Shown here piece after piece: positions 1 through 12,700 of a DNA stretch of 64,000 nt (its first letter is position 1; each line of letters begins with the position of its first letter). Position numbers and translations under genes: made by a program. Below the pieces are notes generated by a model. That model ran no database searches and had not been told where the DNA came from. It saw only the letters and a list, made by a program, of their open reading frames with translations. Location: positions 18,519,001 through 18,583,000 of the forward strand of contig NC_088102.1 of NCBI RefSeq assembly GCF_036370855.1. The letters run 5' to 3'. Source of the stretch: Dromaius novaehollandiae. Taxonomy: Eukaryota > Chordata > Aves > Casuariiformes > Dromaiidae.

Positions 1-3000
1 TGGCTGCTGGATGTGACACATTCACATCATACTCTGAATTGCTTTGCAGAACATCAAAAATCCTACTATGAATGCTACTTGCAAAGGGAATGTTGAAAAG
101 ATGACTTTTTTTCTGTACTTTCTGTGTCTTTTCAACTGCCAGAATGCTCCTCAATGTTTTCATTTTCTGAAGTATAAATACCTTCAAGGCTACAGGTCTC
201 TATATGCCGCTTGAATATATTCTTTTAATGTTCACTCTGATTCCCCAGGGGATGTGTTAAAAAGCAGTACAAGGTGGTCTGTGGTGTTCGTGGTGTGTGG
301 TTTTTGTTTTTTTTTTTTTCCTTCCCCCCTCCTCCTCAAAAGCTCAGCCCTATGACTATCAGCAGATCTAGGAGTAAAGGCCCAGGTCTGTTGTGGAGGT
401 TTTGGCCCCTGCGTTTTGAAAGAACTTTTTTTTAGTGGGGAAACATACTACTTTATGAAGAAGAACATGCTTGAAGATTCATGCTTAACTTTATTTAAGA
501 AAGGGTTCTTTGTGAAAGCTGGAACATGTGGCTCTAAACAGAGAACTAGCTGGTATAGTCACTTTCATACTCCAGTTATATCCGCTTTTTCTTGCCCTCT
601 TGTGCTTATCTGCACAACTCTTAATGTGGCTTAAGTTCTGATATTTTGCTTATTGTTTTTTCTTTATGATGCAGTAAATAATGAAAAAACAGATTCATAG
701 ACTCAAATTACAAATAATGCTGCCTATTCCTGATTTTATATAGTACTAATCCAAACCAGAAGACTTCTGCCACGTCAGCTACATCTTAATATTCTATGAC
801 CCTGATATTTCTGAATAACGACAAAGCTTGATTGCTTGACTAGTTTGTTTTTTTAATTTCAATATCTGCATCTGCATAGATTTGGATATATACCAGGTTA
901 TAATCAATTGGTCCTTCAAAATTTTGGTTGTTTACTTTGAACAGAGTATTACTTACCAATTACAGAACTTCTTCAAGATGTGCTGTCCATACGCATTCAG
1001 TCATTGGGTGTGTATGCTCTTCAGAGAGGAAACTTCTAGCCTTGGCAAAGTCTGTAAGTATGCCAGTGCTTCATGAATGGAATAAGAGGAATGTCTAGAT
1101 GGGTCATATTCAGTTCCCCTCAGCTCCTACTGGCAGATCCTTCAAGAAAGAGGATAGCAGGGAAGTGATGTGGGTAGTAAATGTTCTGAATAAACAGCTT
1201 GAATTGCAGTTACAAATAAGAAACTTTCTGTTCAAGTGCTTGTCCCTATGGATGCTTGCTCCCTGGTAATTCCAGTAGTGTTACTGTGTAATAACTAGTG
1301 TGGACAGGGCTGTATTTGGAGCTTCCCCAGGTGGACAGAAATTGCAGAACTACTTGGCGGAATGTGGGATTGTTACTAAACTCCCTTGTGATGGCTCAGT
1401 ACATAATAGATCTCCAGGCAGCTTCTCTGTGTGCCTCCATAAGGGAGACAGGCTGAGGTTGTTAAGGCAGCTGATGGATGTACCTTGAGGACAATGGCAG
1501 TGGCCCATCCTCATGGGTTCTGTTTCTTTTAATTATTCATCTGCCTAACTGCTATGAAAAAGGTTTATCCTTGCTAAAATGTAGTTGAAATATTTCCTCA
1601 ATGGGGTTCTCCCTTTTAGTTGTTTTTTGCAAAAATGTTATTGTTTATTGCTGGATGTTAAAATGTTATCATTTCATATCATAAATGTTTCCACTCTCCT
1701 GTTGCTTTGCCCCAACAGTTCCTTTCAAACTAGCATAACGTTCTTAATCTAGATAAAAATGTAAGCAAATATGAATAAGGTATGCTTGTCATACTTGCTC
1801 TGTGTTGTCATTTACTGGCAGTAAATTTAAAATGTGTTAAGGAAAACATAAAACCTGAAAAATCATGTTGGTACAAGTATGTGTATATACTTCATTTGTT
1901 TTCTTGCCTTAGTTTTAGGGTTATATTGTTTCATAATCCCATAGCAAGAAATATTTTATATTTCAGAAGAAATATAAAAATCTCTCAAAATTTTAGAGGA
2001 GGGAAAAAATATCAATCTCTTCTGGTAGCTGTGAAGCATGTTTTAGCATTCCCCACCTTGCCCTTTATCTTAATTAGATCCCAGTGGACTACAGAAAATT
2101 TTATGAGAGCTTTGTATTGAGTGATGACTGTAAACAAAGTGTAACTGTTACCAAAAGTCCATTCTGCACACAGACTTCTTGTTAAACAAAAATTCCCAAT
2201 CCAGGGATTCTTGGCTGTCAGCCCAGACACCTCAGATGCAAGTCGTCTTGGTTTCTTAGGCTTTTGGGTTCATGAAGTTTGACAAGTATTGAGAAGACTG
2301 GAAAAACTTATTTCAGGTACTGAAACTTTAACTAGATTTGTGTTTATTTTAAAATTTTATTCTGCTGTTCTAAGTATTGGTTTAATCTGAAAGTCACTTT
2401 TATGCTTTCTATAGTATTTTGAGTTACTGTGGCTTCTAAAGCTTCCTGGTTTCATATACCACTTACTGCATTGCAGGCTTCTTTAAGCAAGAGCTTTGAC
2501 GTTGTTTAACTTTGTGTACATGTATACATACATAACACACATCATGACGTGCATCACTGTTGTCCTCAATAAGACCTCCTGTTTCAGTAGGTCAGCAGAT
2601 CCTGAATTTAGCTTTCTTTTAATAACATTTACCTGAATGCATATGAAAATGAAGAGGTAGTTCAGTTGCCATTTAAAAAAAACCCCAAAAACTAAGACTG
2701 TATTTTGAGGCCATAGTTAGATTTTAAAAATTCTTCAGTGGCTAAAGTAGGAAAGCTCTTGGTATTCAGGATAATTTCTGCAAGGAAAGATGAAATCTTT
2801 CTTTCCTTTTGCAGCTAAGGATCTAATTGTTGTTTCTTATTTTTCCATTCATTTAGTACTGCAGCTGTTTTTCCACCATGGGGAAACAGCTTTCTTGGTT
2901 TGCCATTTTGTATAGTATCTGAGATGTTTTTATGTTCGTACTAGGCTCAGCAGGTATTTGCAAGCTGGCTGTGTTTAGTAAGAGCATAAAAGCTGAAGTA

Positions 3001-6000
3001 GACACTGAAAACAGCCCTAGATCCAAATGATTCAAGTATGCCTTGCGGTCGAAAGATGCAATCCTGGTTCTGGGAACTTGTTTGCATGTTGCCCTCTCTT
3101 TTTCTACCTGTGCTGGCACGAGTGTCCATGTGATACCATTAAAAAAAATATATATGTATTTGTTTAAAATAAAACTCTTTGAGTTGTTTTTTTAACATGG
3201 GTCAGTTATCTGGCTCACTGAAAACTTGAGCCAGAGTAAACAAGGCAAGGAAAGTGGCTTTTGAGACTAAATGGTGGAAGGCAGGCTTCTCCAGGACAAA
3301 GTCATCACTGCTGCCAGCTTAAATTGTTTGGGAAAATATGGGTTATATAATATTGTCTTGTAAGAAGGGGGAGTAGAAGGCTGGATTTTATTATATCACT
3401 GTAAGAACTGTAGTTTTGGTTGATTCATAAGGTTAAAGACAATACTGGGATTAAAAATGCTGTGATCAGTTCTGAGCTGTGGGGCACAATACAGTTTGTA
3501 ATCAACTAGAACATGTTTGAATTCAAGATAAAAAAATACTTCAAGAAATCTGTCAATGTTACACATGACCAAGCAACATACAGTTAATTTGAAAGGAGGA
3601 GCAAGAAGTTTTGGCATGTGTAAATGGGCCGAATGGCAGACCATAGTACCCGTCTACTAAAATACTGAACTCTCAAACATTCCAAGCTTCAGTGAAGGAG
3701 AAACTCCATATAGTAGTGTTACTTAGTGTGACACTATTTTGGCATTGCCCTGTGTTTTGTAGAATTACTTAACTTACATACTTGAAAAGTAGTGAGTGAA
3801 TTCACTCTTGATGCCATTTATTTGGGCTTAAAATGTGTAAAACTGCTCTTGTGGTTACATATATCATGTAGTTTTTTTTTTTTTTTTTTAGTGTTTACAT
3901 TTTCAGTGAATTTAAATCCTGTTACTCTGCAGATTTAGGTACTGCATGTCTAATGGTATTGAACTGTTAATACATATTCCTTGATTGTGTTCCTTATTCT
4001 TTGTGTCATACTTCTTACCAAAAGGAAGAAGGAGATGGGAGATATCTTTAACTTCCAGCCTGAGTCTTGCTTACATATAGTTAGTGTATGTTAGCAAAAG
4101 ATCTCTTTAGCATACTTTTTTGATAGCTTTTCTTCAAAAGTTCTGCAGTTTGAGACCCTTGTTTCTTAGCGCTTCAGCTCTTCCCCATGCAAGGAAGAAC
4201 TGAAAAATATTATTAGGCATCTAATGGACAAATTAGCAGACCACAGCAGAATACAAAAGAGGAAAGTGGAATAACAAATGGCACTATTCCAGGACTCTGT
4301 CCAAATGGACTAAGTCCAACTTTAGCTCTTTCAGCAAAATAAAACAGAAGAAAAAGGAAGTTATTGAGATATCTACCCAGGATGCTGGTCCTTATTTGTG
4401 AGAGAGTTGGAATTCATACTGAAAGGTGACTCCTCTCTCCACATGGCTTGTACTAAGTGTAATTAATTTCATCTAGAAATGGATGGGAAATCAGTGTAGC
4501 ATATTCTGTGTAGGTACACAAATTAGTTTAGGTGTCACTATTTAAGATAAATTATTTCCTGAAGATTTTTTTCTTAAATCAGCAGAACTTTTTTGTATGG
4601 AAATAAGTATATGGATAGCTTATTTCTATACAAGAAAAAAATGAGTAAATGTGTCTAAGACTGAACTGATCTAAGAGTTTGTGTTTGAGAAGTGGTATGG
4701 TGTCCAATTTTTGTGTGCTCTGGTTCTTCTCTAACTTCATACTGAGCACACTCGACTTTCTATTTGAGTAGAAGGGTATTTCATCTTTCTGTTTTCTGAT
4801 GATTTAGCGAGCTGAATCTGCTTAGCAACAAGGTCAAGAAAAGCACCAGATTGTGCAAGTGAGGAGACATTACCAGCTGGCTAGAGAGGGAGGGGATGAG
4901 AACTCCCCCCTCCTTGCATCTGCAAGCTGTAGGTTGGCTCAAGTTGTCTTGTATAATTGGTATAAAGCTGCTGTATTGTTACAGTTACCTGCTACGTTAG
5001 GAGAGCTCCGCTAGTGCTCAACACGCTGCAGCTTCGCCACGTAGACCTGGGCAGTAAGAACTTTAGAACAGGGATTCTGCCAGCACATCAGATCTAGCAC
5101 AAGAAGTTCTGATTCTTCTGTGAAAAATCTCTGTGGTATACAACAGAAATGCCAAACTTCTGGATCCTAGCAACTGTGGTCTAAGGTATCCAAATGTCAG
5201 TGTCTCGCCATTTTACCTCGCACATCCACATCTCCTAGTCAGGTTTTGAAACCCTTATTTGCTATCTTCTTCCACGTGTAAGCTGAGCCCTAATCCTTTG
5301 GCACTTGTATCCCCTGCCCCTCACACGCCTACAGCAGGCTGTAGCCTTCTGCCTCCCAGCCTGTCTCTCAGCCTTCTACTCCCCAGGATCTGTTCAGCAT
5401 GCTGCATTTGTGACTAAGAAGCCAGGCATGTCTCTTCACTTATCTCAATCTTGACTCTCCAGTGTTGGGAGAACTTCTGTTTCTGCGCTTGGAAATAAAT
5501 GGATTATTAAAGCAGAGGAAAGAAACTGGCACAGTGCTGCAACTTTCTTGGAACGTGCCCTTGCCTGGCTCATCGTTGTCTGATCTAACATACCAGCGCT
5601 GTGTTGGGAAAGGGGATAAGGTTGGGTGCTTATAGAAAATACAGTTAAATTTGTACCAACACATTGGAATCTGGCTACATGTTCACAGTATTGAACAGAG
5701 ACTACAAAATTCTTAATATGGGCTTTACTGTTGTACTAGTCTTTCCAGTCTGTCCTCTTGTGTTTGTGTTCTGGATGGGAATTAATGCTTTGAGTTGACA
5801 GCAGTTTCTTGTGATAGCTTTCATTTTGCAGTAGTAATGCTTTAACACAGCTCCTCATTTAAGAGGGAATTAGAATGTGCTTGTGTGTGTATGCACAGCA
5901 TGAATCCTTGTTCAAGTTTCTTCAGTATTGACTTCCTAAAATGTTTTCGAATGCCTGATAACAAATCCAAAATCTACTGTCTTATGTGTTCACCTAGATA

Positions 6001-6560
6001 ATGGATAAATACTTTATTTTTGCTATTGTAAACCTGCTTCTAGGCACTAGTCTGCACTTGGCAAGTATGACTGAATGAGGAGTACACGACTGGTACAAAA
6101 CCAGTGTAGCTGAAAGCAGTGACGATGACATCTCCCTAATAGGATAGGCTTATTCTGCCTTCTCAGTCAGCACAATTGAATCTAGCATTTTTTATAACAG
6201 TGTATAAATGCGTAAGCATGTATGAAAAGTCTCTTCTGGTATAGTTAAAGGAGCAGATCTCTTCTCGTCTAGACCAACCTGTACTTGAAGACTACTTAGC
6301 TGAAAGCTGGAGATTGATGATAACCATCCTGTTCCATGTTGTAGTTTATCATGTTGAATTATGAATGGGTTGGAAATAATTTCAGAAGAAAAAGTACTGT
6401 TGAGCTTGGTTTAACCCCGCAAATAAAAGCTATCTTGAAAGTGTTTGAAGTTTTTATTGTATAAAAATACTTTGTGCTGGAAACTGTGTTTATTTAATCT
6501 AAATTGCTTAATACCCACTGAAAACAACTGTTAAAATTTCCTGCTATTTTTGTTTTCCAG
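1..6560. other. Non-coding region upstream of the first BTBD7 coding exon
   Basis: No coding exon or CpG island is visible here. The sequence is AT-rich with short T runs, the longest being T18 at 3872-3889. BTBD7 coding begins in an exon preceded by a good splice acceptor at 6559-6560, so this stretch is probably a 5' UTR intron and the promoter with its non-coding first exon should lie to the left of the window. A slightly GC-richer patch at about 4800-5100 has a TATA-like element near 4960 but no other promoter or LTR hallmark that I can confirm. Confidence 0.6.
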
Positions 6561-6746
6561 AAATGGAGGAACAGAGTGCTGGATCTGGGATTGAAGATCT
6601 GTGAAGGATTATGGGATTATACATTGAAGAGCCAGCAGGCGGAATGCCTGAGTGACTGAAGAAAATGGGTGCTAATGCATCTAACTACCCTCATTCGTGT
6701 TCCCCAAGGGTAGGGGGGAATTCACAGGCACAACAGACATTCATAG
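6561..6746 (+). CDS. BTBD7: BTBD7 first coding exon (5' UTR 6561-6664, coding 6665-6746)
   Basis: The exon is bounded by the acceptor TTTTCCAG at 6553-6560 and the donor GTAACT at 6747. It encodes residues 1-27 and the first base of Gly28. Gly2 followed by Ser6 fits the N-myristoyltransferase consensus. The leader portion carries two short upstream ORFs, listed separately. Confidence 0.93.
6563..6604 (+). promoter_or_regulatory. Upstream ORF 1 in BTBD7 leader (13 codons)
   Basis: An ATG three bases into the exon opens 13 codons, MEEQSAGSGIEDL, ending in TGA at 6602-6604. It is in the same frame as the main ORF (102 nt upstream). G is at +4; the -3 base would come from the preceding exon, which is outside what can be seen. 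Whether it is translated is inference. Confidence 0.6.
6611..6655 (+). promoter_or_regulatory. Upstream ORF 2 in BTBD7 leader (14 codons)
   Basis: This ATG has A at -3 and G at +4, a strong Kozak context. It encodes MGLYIEEPAGGMPE and ends in TGA at 6653-6655, only 9 nt before the BTBD7 start and in the same frame. That gap is too short for efficient reinitiation, so it would be expected to lower BTBD7 translation unless scanning is leaky. Confidence 0.6.
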
Positions 6747-9700
6747 GTAACTTTTTTCAATTATCTTGTTACTTATATAAACAGCTTCCTGGATTGTATA
6801 TGTACTGGATTTGAATTGCTTGCAGTGATGTTATGCAGAGCTCTTATTTTTTAGGTCACCAGTTTGAATCCGTTCAAGGTCAATGGTGCATGAAATTTGG
6901 CGCTGTCTGATATCTGTTTGGCCTACGTATGGAATAAGTTGGTCTGCCAATTGCTAGTAAACATGCCAGCCAATTAAAAAAAAGTGGATTTCTTGATAAT
7001 GAGACATGCCATTTGTCCCTGTTTGAAGAGCAGTTGCTATCTTAATAATATCTCTCACTTTTCACTCTTAGATCTTTTATATGATTTAACAACATAAAAA
7101 TACATTTCATAACACTTTCGATCATCAGTGTTCATTGTAATATTGGCACTATGTCTAGCTAGAGAGCGAATTTCTTATTGCTAGGAGGGATATCTCTGGT
7201 ACTAAGCCTGTTAAAGTAACATGCAGTCTTGAAGACAACTTTTTTTCCTGCTTCTGTCCATGTTGCGTCTCTGTAAATGGAGGAGTGCTTATTGTCCTAA
7301 TGGTATTGTTTACATGCAAGGACATTGCTTAGCTAGAAACAAGGACGAATGTGCTGTTAGGAAGCTACTTTCTCATCCCAGTCATAACTGGGGCAGGTAC
7401 CGTCTTTGAGTGCTTTTCAGTCTAGCACAAAAAGACCTCAGTGTAGATCTGGGACAATATAAATAATAAATAATTATGCAATACATCTAAATGAAGGCAA
7501 TTTGTGAGAAGACAATCTTGCTAAAAAAAAAATCTGTCAGCCTGAAGAATTATCTTAGCAGTAAACAATGTAAATACCTTATAAACATACTTTTTTCTCC
7601 TTTATGCTATGGCCTGCAACATTGAATAAGTAGTTAACACTGCACATCAGTTACTGGTTACTTCTGTTCTTAATCAGCGCTGGAAGTGTGACAATGTCCT
7701 TGGCAGAAGAAAGAATGACTCTCTTTCTTGGCTTATGGGACATTCCTGATGTTTTGGAGATCTGAGTAGAGGACAGTACACAAACTATTACGTATGGAGA
7801 CCTCTGCTCTGGACTCAATCTTGTGTGTACTCTTGTAGTAGCATGTTAAAGAAAATCTTGGTATTAATATCTTCACTACCCATGCTGTAAAGTCTTCCTT
7901 AAGGTGTTGTGTATTTTCAGTGTATCTTAACTAGGAGTAGGACAAATATTTGTCCCAATTTATGTAGATCTTTCTAAACTAGCAGCCAAAACATTTTCAT
8001 TGCACCTTTAGATATATTTATCTGCCTGTATAGGCAACCATTAAAACTCTTATTAACCAAAAAGCAGGTAGATTTGCATGCTTTCTTTTGAGCAGAGTTT
8101 TACAGAGGGGGATGCTCCAAAGGTCTCATTAAATTGCTGGGGAACTCTGTCCTTGGTGTGTGGAAGGCTTTGATGCTCCTCAGTATTAAGGTTAAAATAG
8201 AAACCCATATTTAGTGTGTCACTGTAAATTTACTGATCCCTATTACCTAATGAAAATTGAAGTTGAGACTTTTTTCAGGAAAGTTTAAATGCATATGGTA
8301 AGGCAAATGAGTGTTCAGATGATTCTTGACTGAAACGATTGGTATGATGGTGGCACTTGCATGAGTGTGCTAGCAGAGTAACTGTCCTGTTTACAGCACT
8401 GGCATGCATTTCTTCCTACTTCACATCGGCTTTTTCTTATCTTGACGCTCGTTTTGTTTGTTGCTGTCTCAGTAGAAAATAGATGTATACTCAGAACTGA
8501 TAGTTCAATGTTTCATAACTTGTCAGAATAATCATGTTGTAATGTTATAAATCAGTTTCTACAGGCTTTCTTTTGTATAGAAGGCATTAGATCTATTTAC
8601 TCTAAAAACAGAACTGGAAATACGAGGACTAGAGTTGTAATAGTTGTATAGTATGTACTAGTTGCCTTACTTCCTGAAACTGGGTTCAGGCCTGTGGGTT
8701 TGTTTTAGACCCTGCTTTACTGTTAAAGCACAGTATTGTGCTACAGTGTAAATGTAGAAGTGGAAGATGAATATTAAAAGCTAAGAACTGATCTGGCAAA
8801 GCACAGCATCTTCATAGTGCAAGCTCTTGTGTTAGTTTACTTGAAAGAATGCTAAATGTGCTTGCAGTCTATAAAGAAGTAAATCAGTAAAAATAATGAA
8901 CTGCTTTTGCTGTTTAAAAAAATTTTGTTGTAGCAAAGGCTTAACTAGTCATCTTTTGATGATCTGTCTACAGCATTCAGAAGGAGGATTTCCCACCATT
9001 TTCTAGGGTGAGACATCTGTTCAAGATACTTATTTTTAAATACAGCTCTATAATTAGATTTTAAAATGTGTAGGCATGCAGAGGACTAGACAAATCCCAT
9101 TATTCATTGTCAAGTGCCCAAGTAGTTTCTCTTGGCAGTCATCTGTTTCTCGTAAATATTTATCTGTTCAAAGATATGATATGGTCTAGGGGCATGAATC
9201 TGCTATTGCTTTTTAACAGTACTTAATAGATCAGTGCATTTTGGTGTGGAAATGAGGAATAAAAATTTATTTCTTCCTTCTAATGCTGCTGCCTTATCAA
9301 GAAATACAGGTAGGTCAGAAAGAGACTCTCAAATTGTGTCACTGAGGGATACTGAACTGCTAGCTGTTGTGAACCCAGATAGGCTATGCTGATGCATCTC
9401 CGCTTTAAGGCTTTCTGCCCTTGTTCTTGTCTCTGGCAAAAAGTAGCTGTGCGACAGCCCTACTAATAGCACTGTTTGTTTATTTGTAATAGTTAATAGC
9501 ACTGTTTGTAATATATCTGAGGGTAAATCCTGTATGTGGCTCTGGGTACACATATATTTGAATGGTATTTTGGTATCTTCGGGTGATTCACATGTAAGTA
9601 ATATCTCATGGCAGCCTTCAGGGAAGCAAGAAATTAAGACTTCTGGTGTCCTATTTTCTCGTTAGCATAAGAGAATATTTCACATCCTCAAATTGGTCAT

Positions 9701-12700
9701 TGGAATCCAAAATACTTCAAATAACAATGTAGCATGTTTCCTCTCAGCAAAATGATTATACAATGCCCACAGAGCAGTCTTACTTTTATTGTAAAATGCC
9801 ATCTATGCTTTCTTTTTTAATGGAGCAGAAATTCTAGAATTGTCCCTATCAGCAGGAGACTAGATATAACAATAGAAAAATGGGGATTTGATGTATCATG
9901 CGGAAAGAATTTATATGGTGGATTTTGCAACATGATCTCTTTGAAGTTGTTTTGAGTTACTGCCATCTTTTCATTTAAATTTTTTTTTGAATGTCTTGAA
10001 ATTTCAGTATGATTAATAACATACTGCCTGATCTAGCAGAATTTTAAGGAACATGGATAAAATGATTAGAGGTCTTTCCTGCATCCCAAAGCTTTCCCTA
10101 ATAAATGAGTTGTAAAACCATTACATTGTATGATATGGGAGAGTTTCAATTGGCTTGACATAAAAGCCATTTTATAAGGTTATTTAGCAATTATTCCTGA
10201 GGCTTAAATAATAAAATAATTTACAGAAATTTTAGATTGCTACAGTTGCCGTGCTCTCAAATAGGAATTCAGATTGCTTCTGTCTTTCACAGTTCTAGAA
10301 GTACTTGTCTGAAATAGCATAGTAACTATAAGTACTGGGTTTTGACAGATTGGCCTGTAGCATCACTGTCAAAATAGCACAGCAAGATAGCATTGCATCA
10401 AATCTACCTGAAACAAGTGTAACTGTGAGAGAAAAATCATGAACAAGTTATAAAAGGCCACAAAATGTATGTGGTGGTTGGATGTGCAGTCAACTTCAAA
10501 ATGCAAAAAGGACAAGCAGCAAAGTTAAACTTGTTAACTATTTCTACTAAAAAGACTTTGGCAAATATTGTTTCAGATGAATCTTTTTTCTTCCCCCTTC
10601 TTCCTCTCCTTTGTAACTACATATAGTATACATGCTGATGTAAAAGAAGGGACACATTATCTTATTCTAAGATCAGCAAGTTTATCATTACAAGGGTGAT
10701 ATTCACACTATCTGCAAACTGTTGTCTTCCACCATACTGTTTGGAAGAAAAAGTTGTTTTTGTGTGTGTTTTCTGTCATGTCTAACTCTTCAACATCTGG
10801 CTTAGAGTGAAAAGTCTATATAAAAAAAGACACGGATTTCAACCAAAAAGCTTGCTAAATTAGAAAATAGTCATTTAACATTGGAGTCACTGCTGTTAAA
10901 CTATAGTTTTTAACTACTCTTAATTAAAAAATTACTTCAGTTTCCCATTACTGCTAGAAACACAGCTCCTAATTCCCCTTTTCTTGTTAACTTGCAAGCT
11001 ATTTTACTTGTACATGTAGCTAACATCAAATTGTTTGACGTTCAGAAAAGGTTCGTTTAGCAGAACAGGTCAGGTATGGCACATAGTGTCGAAAGGAATC
11101 TATTCTTTTCATTTCGTGACAAGTTTGGTTCATGACACAATTTCCCTATAAATGGTCTTTGAGGAAAAATAATTGATATGTATTCTTTAACTATATACTG
11201 CTGCATTCAAAGGATATTGCTAATAATAAAGTAAAATTTACATGCTCTGTTTTAAATGGAATGTATATGCAAACTAGCATCTGTAGTTCTGTGGGCAAAG
11301 AGCCCATTTTGTTTGACTTTTCAGCATTTCTTGATTATCATGTGACAGTTCTATTTTCTTACTAAGTCTGCATTGAAAATTGATTCATTGTTCTCAGTTT
11401 TCTTGACTGTTTTGGGTATTGTGTTCTCTCTTCCCTCCCCCTTCTCTCCCCCATCTCTTTTTCTTACGACTGCTATATATATATATGTATAATAAAACAC
11501 CAGGTATGCTTTTCTTATTGAAATGACAGTGCTGGAAGACTAGAACTTGAAAATTAGTGTGAAGGATGAAGGGGGCTGCTATTTCACTAAGTTCATACAG
11601 GTCTTTATAAAGGTTATATTTTTCATCTCCTAGTTACTGGACTGGAATTTGCCACACTGACCAGTTTCTGTTTCCTGCTTAGATAACAGTGTACCAAGTG
11701 CTACAAAACTGCATCAAGTGGCACTGCTTGGTTCCTAGACCTAAGGGTAAATTCTACAAAAAAATAGACATAAACTTCTTTAGACACAAGGATTTTTGCA
11801 CTTGAAAACTTGACTTGCAGCCTTATATAGGTGTGAACTTGTTAATTTATCTGATCTGAGGAGAAGGAAAAACTGTAACTTGAGGAGACATTAGTGGTCT
11901 CTTAACTGCTTTGGTGTTATGATCTTTCCATTTAAAGAATAAATGCATTAAATTTTCCTTTTTGCCTTCAGGGACATCATCCTACTCTCATCAAGGTTAT
12001 GGCTGTGAATCAAAGCTGTATAGCCTTGACCATGGCCATGAGAAACCTCAAGACAAGAAAAAGAAAACCTCTGGCCTTGCCACCCTCAAAAAGAAATTCA
12101 TTAAGCGTCGGAAATCTAGCCGATCTGCTGATCATGCCAAGCAGATGCGAGAACTTCTCTCAGGCTGGGATGTCAGAGATGTTAATGCATTGGTAGAAGA
12201 ATATGAAGGAACGTCAGCCTTAAAGGAACTTTATCTACAAGCTAATTTGGCAAGACCAGAAGCCAGGACGCTACAGAAAGACATGGCTGATCTTTATCAG
12301 TACAAATATTGTACTGATGTAGACTTAATATTTCAAGAAACTTGTTTTCCTGTGCATCGTGCGATTTTGGCGGCAAGATGTCCGTTTTTTAAGACTTTGC
12401 TTTCTTCCTCACCAGAGTATGGGGCAGAAATAATAATGGATATTAACACAGCTGGCATAGATATGCCTATGTTTTCTGCTTTGTTACACTACCTTTATAC
12501 GGGAGAATTTGGAATGGAGGATTCAAGATTTCAAAATGTTGATATCCTTGTGCAGCTTAGTGAAGAATTTGGAACGCCAAATTCCTTAGATGTTGACATG
12601 CGTGCGCTGTTTGACTACATGTGCTACTATGATGTGGTTCTTAGCTTTTCATCCAACTCTGATTTAGTTGAAACCTTTGGTGGAAGTCAGAACTGCCTAG

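Noticed and set aside
4800-5110. Possible LTR or cryptic promoter with a TATA-like element
   Set aside because: No terminal inverted dinucleotides, target duplication, poly(A) signal or internal viral sequence could be matched.
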